In this document: positions 27,798 through 31,716 of the stretch, piece by piece
Numbering within the stretch: the first letter of the stretch is position 1
Layout: every line of letters starts with the position of its first letter
Assembly (NCBI GenBank): GCA_011947345.1
Contig: JAAVTG010000129.1
Span: 1-31,716 of the forward strand
Direction: 5' to 3'
From: Phytophthora quininea
Taxonomy: Eukaryota > Oomycota > Peronosporomycetes > Peronosporales > Peronosporaceae
DNA length: 31,716 bases
The notes under the pieces: generated by a model
Databases searched by the model: none
Seen by the model: only the letters and a program-made list of their open reading frames with translations
Told to the model about the DNA's origin: nothing
Translations under genes and position numbers: made by a program

Positions 27798-30297
27798 AGC
27801 AAGACCACACAGCACCAGGCGCGCAGCGACAGTAAGACAACCACACTGTACCATACGAGCGGAGACCGAGGCCGTCGCCCGGGGCTCCGAAATGAATGGC
27901 GGCGCGCGGGCCTCCGATGCAGCAGCCAGTGTCGCTGGTTTCCCCCCTTGTCAGACGAGCAGCCACGCGCCGGATCGATATCGATGATCATCCAGCAGCA
28001 GCAATGGCCACCGACCGTCGAGCCGAATGCCAGAGCAGCTCAGCGCCCCAAGGATCGTACACTACCTTCAAGATGGACGATCAGTGTATTTACGTGTTAG
28101 AAGCCGTGCTAAGTTATAAGCCTTAATAGATCAAGTAAGTCGACTACAACAAACAGCCTTCTTCTGTTGTCGATGTCTCAACTGCCGGCGCTTTCGGAGG
28201 TTCTTCTTGCTGCTCCTCCTGCAGTTCTCGACAACTTCGGTGCAGCCCATCGCACAGCACAGTAGCAGAAGCGTCTGGAAGCAAGACGGCCATCGCATCG
28301 CGGTGGAGAGCTGGCGTGGCGGAAATGACTCGACTGCCGCGGACGGGTGGCCACCGTTTTCCCGACGCCGCGCCCACGGCGCGAAAACGCTGCTCGTCAA
28401 TGGCCTCGCCCCTTCTGCGAGGCTCGTCCACTCTGCCCGTCTCCACTTGACGGGTCCATGACGAGCCTCGAGTGCGGAGACCTCGCCAAGGTATCTTGTC
28501 CGACGCGCATTGCTGGGGACGACAACCACAAAGACCGAGATCGAGACAAGTATCTGCTGCTCTGCATGGCCACTAGTCGATGGATACCGGCGAGACCACG
28601 TGGTTGTGTTCGCTCAGCAGAGCTCAACCACCATGTGGCTGTGCGCGAAAGATATCGCGACGACTGCACATGCCAACGCTCGCACTGCCAGTCAAGCAAA
28701 CAGATGCAGCGGAAGTGTTTTTCCACTGCAGCAGACGGCAGCAGTTTGATGCGGTGCCAACTCTGCAGACGCGGCACCAGCGTAGCAATTTGCGCAACGC
28801 TGTTGCTGCTGCTGCTGCTTTCTGGCCGCCACACGGACGCGATGCACGGTCGCCATGCGTGCTGTCCGTTGTCGGCGAGATTCACTGCCGAAGCGCTGCT
28901 CACGACGATGGCGAAAAGATAGTGCTGGTGCGAAACATCTGGAGCGTTGGAACGCTGCAAAAAGTGTAGGAAGAACCTAGAGCAATCGGGACGTCATGTT
29001 GTCCAGCACGCTGCCTCGCCTGCGTCGAGCATAAGGCAACCAAAGCACGTGGAGAAGCTTCCGCGTCGACAGTGGCGGCGCTGGTTTGGTTGGCGAGGAT
29101 TCGTCGCCACCAACACATGCATGCACACGATGGCGCGACGCCACCGCGTGCCGGCACGTGGATGGCCTTCATCACCTCAACACCAAGCCCCCTGTCGTTC
29201 GCTTGCCCGTCTTGCCTGAGCTGGGCTTCAGCGGGCCTATCCAAGTGCATTTTGCTTTGAAGTTGTTCGCAGGACAGGAGACTCTCTGCAGCAAAAATCG
29301 TTCGACCATAGAGCTTCAACCGTGCACATCGTGCGCTAAAATGCCACACCACGTAGACTCCAGCGCGAGGTGTAACGCGATCAACGGGCTCAAGCGCCCG
29401 GTGAGGAGGAAGCTCGTCGATTTCCTCCGAGATCGATCGCTGGTGCATCGCACAGCACAGTATAGCGAACCAGCAAATGGACGCCAGTAGTATTACAGCA
29501 ACGTCGCAGCCAAAGACAAATTGCTGTCGAGATTCCCGACAACGAGAGCATTACGCGGCCTTCCTGAGGCAAGAAGGCCACGTACTGCCCTCGTTGACTG
29601 CGGTACGTGCCCAAGCCATCACGTTTTCGCTGCTGCGTGGCGGACGCGCGTTGACAATAAACTATGATGCGATGTGCAAAACAGACTTGGGGCGCTTGCA
29701 TGAGAGCAACTGCTAGCAGAGAACCACGATGTGCTAGTCGAAATCGACTCGAAAGGCAAGGTGAAGCACAAGGCAGCTATCTCCAATCGTGTATTGGTTT
29801 CGATCCAAGCTTTTGTATTGTGGACCCACTTCAACTTCCCGCTGGTCGTAAAGTTGCCTTTTTCAGGCTTGAGTCGTTCCGGCTCGTCTAGCATGCGCCC
29901 AAGCACCATCCTGACTACACCCGACGGCGCGAACGCGACACTGTCGTCAATTCCGACTCGGGGAGGTTGACACGACCATCGTTCGTCCGCATGAAACACT
30001 GCGCAGAAAGGCCTCAATGCGCTCGACATCCAGCAGCACGACTGACGAGTTGAAGCCCCAAGTCTCAACTCGTCGACCGATTTGAATGAGATGACGACCC
30101 AACACGGCAATCGGGCGACAACTCGCGGCAGTCCCGCATCATGGTCGACAGCAGCGACAAGCTTCACAAAATTTGCGACTGTGTTCGTTGCAGTATCCAG
30201 AGACTGCTGCTTGACGTGCGTTAGGCTCGAGTTGGAACGCTTCCGACGCTCTGCACGCACAACGACACCAGCTAGACATGACGACGACACCGTGAGA
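27798..30297. other. Gene-poor interval
   Basis: Overlapping open frames on both strands without domains (28347-28922 plus, 28397-28960 minus, 28900-29448 minus, 29619-30344 minus). A GCT5 run is at 28805-28819. One possible relic is listed at 29570-29970. Confidence 0.45.
29570..29970 (+). pseudogene. Possible decayed coding segment
   Basis: The frame ending at 29716 reads RALTINYDAMCKTDLGRLHE, and an adjacent frame continues LLAENHDVLVEIDSKGKVK to about 29970. A one-base shift near 29705-29715 would join them into one helical, protein-like stretch. No family recognised; it could equally be coincidence. Confidence 0.25.
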
Positions 30298-31528
30298 TCA
30301 GTCCGAATGCAACACCGGTATCCAGCAGGCTGGTGCTGCAGCACGCACCTCCAGCACCGCCTCCACGCGCGACTTGACGTTGCTTTCCAGGCGAGTCACG
30401 AGACGCTGCACCTCGTCCCTCTTTGCTCCTCTCTCGACTAACGTCGCCAACTTGCTGATCTTGTGCTCCACGGACTGCAGTCGTTGCGTGTCCTAGGCAT
30501 GGGAACACCTCAATACCGATCTAGCACGGCCAGAGCTGCCAGCACAGAGCAGTCGTACGTACCTCCTTGCGTGTGCTCGTGGAATTCCTGCTCTCGTTCG
30601 ACGAGCGACTTGAGCGCTTCAAGTTCGTGCAGTGCTTGCCGCATCTCGACGAGGTCGTCCAGAGCCTGCTGGAGCAGTGCGGTCTGACGCTTCCCCTTGA
30701 TTTCCACGTCGCGCAGTTGTCGTGCCAGCTCCTTTATCGGCTCTAGCAGAACGTGTTGCCTGCGTAAGTAAAACACAGCAGTGAACTCAACTGATCGAGA
30801 CGAACCTTGGATATCTCCGTCCAACTTCTTGACGTATCCGACCATGCACTGCTGGAACACGTCGAGCTTGTGTGCACTCTCGGCAGCAGCTTCTTGCGCT
30901 TTGATCTCCGAAGCTGAGACTGTGTACTGCACCGACTCGACAAACGTCTTGGCGTGTTCTTCCTGCCTTTCCACGAGCAATTGGGTCTGACTGAGTTGCG
31001 AGCGCATCGACTGCAGCAACTCCTGATGCTTCTCCACTTGCTCGACCATGGTTTGATAGTCGCGTGTCTGGTGCCGGAGTCGGAAATCAATTCGCTCCAT
31101 CGCCAGCTTCACATCAGTGAGCTGCTGCTCTGCCTCGACTTGCAGGCTCTGGAGTTGAGTCGCTCCCTGCTGCTCCATCCCCGACGTCTTCTCGATCACG
31201 AGCTCTGCTAAAGTCCCCATGGCTGTCTTGTTGGCTGCTACCTGAGCACTTGCAAACTCCAGGTCGCTCGCCAGCTGACTCTCTGAGTGTGCATCCTGGT
31301 TAGCTGCAAAATCAACTTGACAAAGTGATGAATTGTCTTACCAACAGCTTGGTGCCGTAGCGAGTCCTTCTTGAGCTGCGTCACGACAGCAGCCAGCTCC
31401 ATGAACTCTGCGCGGGTCACCTGACGAGCCTGAGCATCCGTCGAAAGTGTCGAACTCGCCACAGACCCACCGCCGCTTTTCCGCTTCACCGACGATCTTT
31501 TCCGCACCAGCACACTACTCCTTGGCAT
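30298..31528 (-). CDS. Coiled-coil protein
   Basis: Start proposed at 31528 (MPRSSVLVRKRSSVKRKSGG), a basic Ser-rich head; the frame is open further upstream to ATGs near 31655 and 31711, so the N-terminus is uncertain. A short intron (31341-31304, apparently 38 nt) joins ...LRHQAV to NQDAHSESQLASDLEF. Residues after about 60 form long heptads (EVEAEQQLTDVKLAMERID-like, VEQVEKHQELLQSMRSQL, QALDDLVEMRQALHELEAL). A last exon (30492-30298) continues the coil (SVEHKISKLATLVERG, RLESNVKSRVEAVLEV) and ends at TGA 30298. A second short intron may lie near 30814-30769 (46 nt). The frame at the 30563/30492 join is off by one, so the model is incomplete. No catalytic domain; probably a structural or scaffold protein. 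Confidence 0.6.
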
Positions 31529-31716
31529 GGCGCTGTCTGCAACGGAACCAGCTAACGACTTTTTCTTGGTCGCGGTGCGTTTCGACAGTAAATTTGTCAG
31601 CCGAAATTGCTGACAAAGAGCTGGCGACGACGGAAGTTCGGACGGAAACTTCATCATGGGGTGCACTCGTCCTGGAGCAATCGGTACGTTCGTGGGCCAC
31701 TTGACTAGCAATGATA

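Noticed and set aside
29619..30344. 241-codon minus-strand ORF
   Set aside because: No recognisable motif and irregular composition; it overlaps plus-strand frames that look at least as protein-like.
1..31716. tRNA, rRNA or CRISPR elements
   Set aside because: No cloverleaf with a GTTCGA-type T arm, no rRNA core sequence and no regularly spaced direct repeats were found by eye on either strand.

Overview
The window looks like nuclear DNA of an oomycete (Phytophthora/Pythium-type stramenopile). The evidence is compact genes with mostly 58-70 nt GT...AG introns (donors often GTACGT, GTGCGT or GTAAGN), repeated matches to the oomycete Inr+FPR core promoter (CTCATTCTCCAATT-like), and oomycete-style EGF-repeat secreted proteins. 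Genus cannot be told from the window. No tRNA, rRNA or CRISPR was seen.

Layout. 1-1.6 kb: two damaged copies (A, B) of a small secreted peptide gene. 1.7-6.1 kb: a 12-exon RecQ helicase (+). 6.2-7.2 kb: pantothenate synthetase (-), convergent with RecQ. 7.3-8.9 kb: secreted-peptide copies C (-), D (+) and decayed E (+); C and D are arms of an inverted duplication. 10.2-13.0 kb: N-terminal-motor kinesin (+). 14.6-17.5 kb: secreted-peptide copies G, H, I and J (all -). 17.8-20.2 kb: secreted EGF-repeat protein (-). 20.35-21.6 kb: bacterial/mitochondrial-type tryptophanyl-tRNA synthetase (-). 21.6-30.3 kb: gene-poor, partly GC-rich DNA holding two paralogous short ORFs (57 aa and about 42 aa) that share a QTNLEIDLLKSAWI block. 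30.3-31.5 kb: coiled-coil protein (-).

The most interesting content is the nine-locus peptide family spread over 17.4 kb. Each member has a signal peptide (MKI.Q-LLLAAVLA-type), a short variable region, and a C-terminal R-P-C-X5-C signature. Predicted precursors are 49-60 aa and mature peptides about 30-40 aa with one possible disulfide loop. Four copies are intact, two have a one-base frameshift, one has lost its ATG and two are decayed. I know of no named family with this signature.

A technical theme runs through the window. Five conserved genes (RecQ, PanC, kinesin, EGF protein, TrpRS) each need one to three single-base additions, nearly all at homopolymer runs, to restore frame; after these the summed exon lengths are divisible by three. 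This points to homopolymer under-calling in the assembly, not to pseudogenes, and it also weakens the frameshift evidence against peptide copies A and H.
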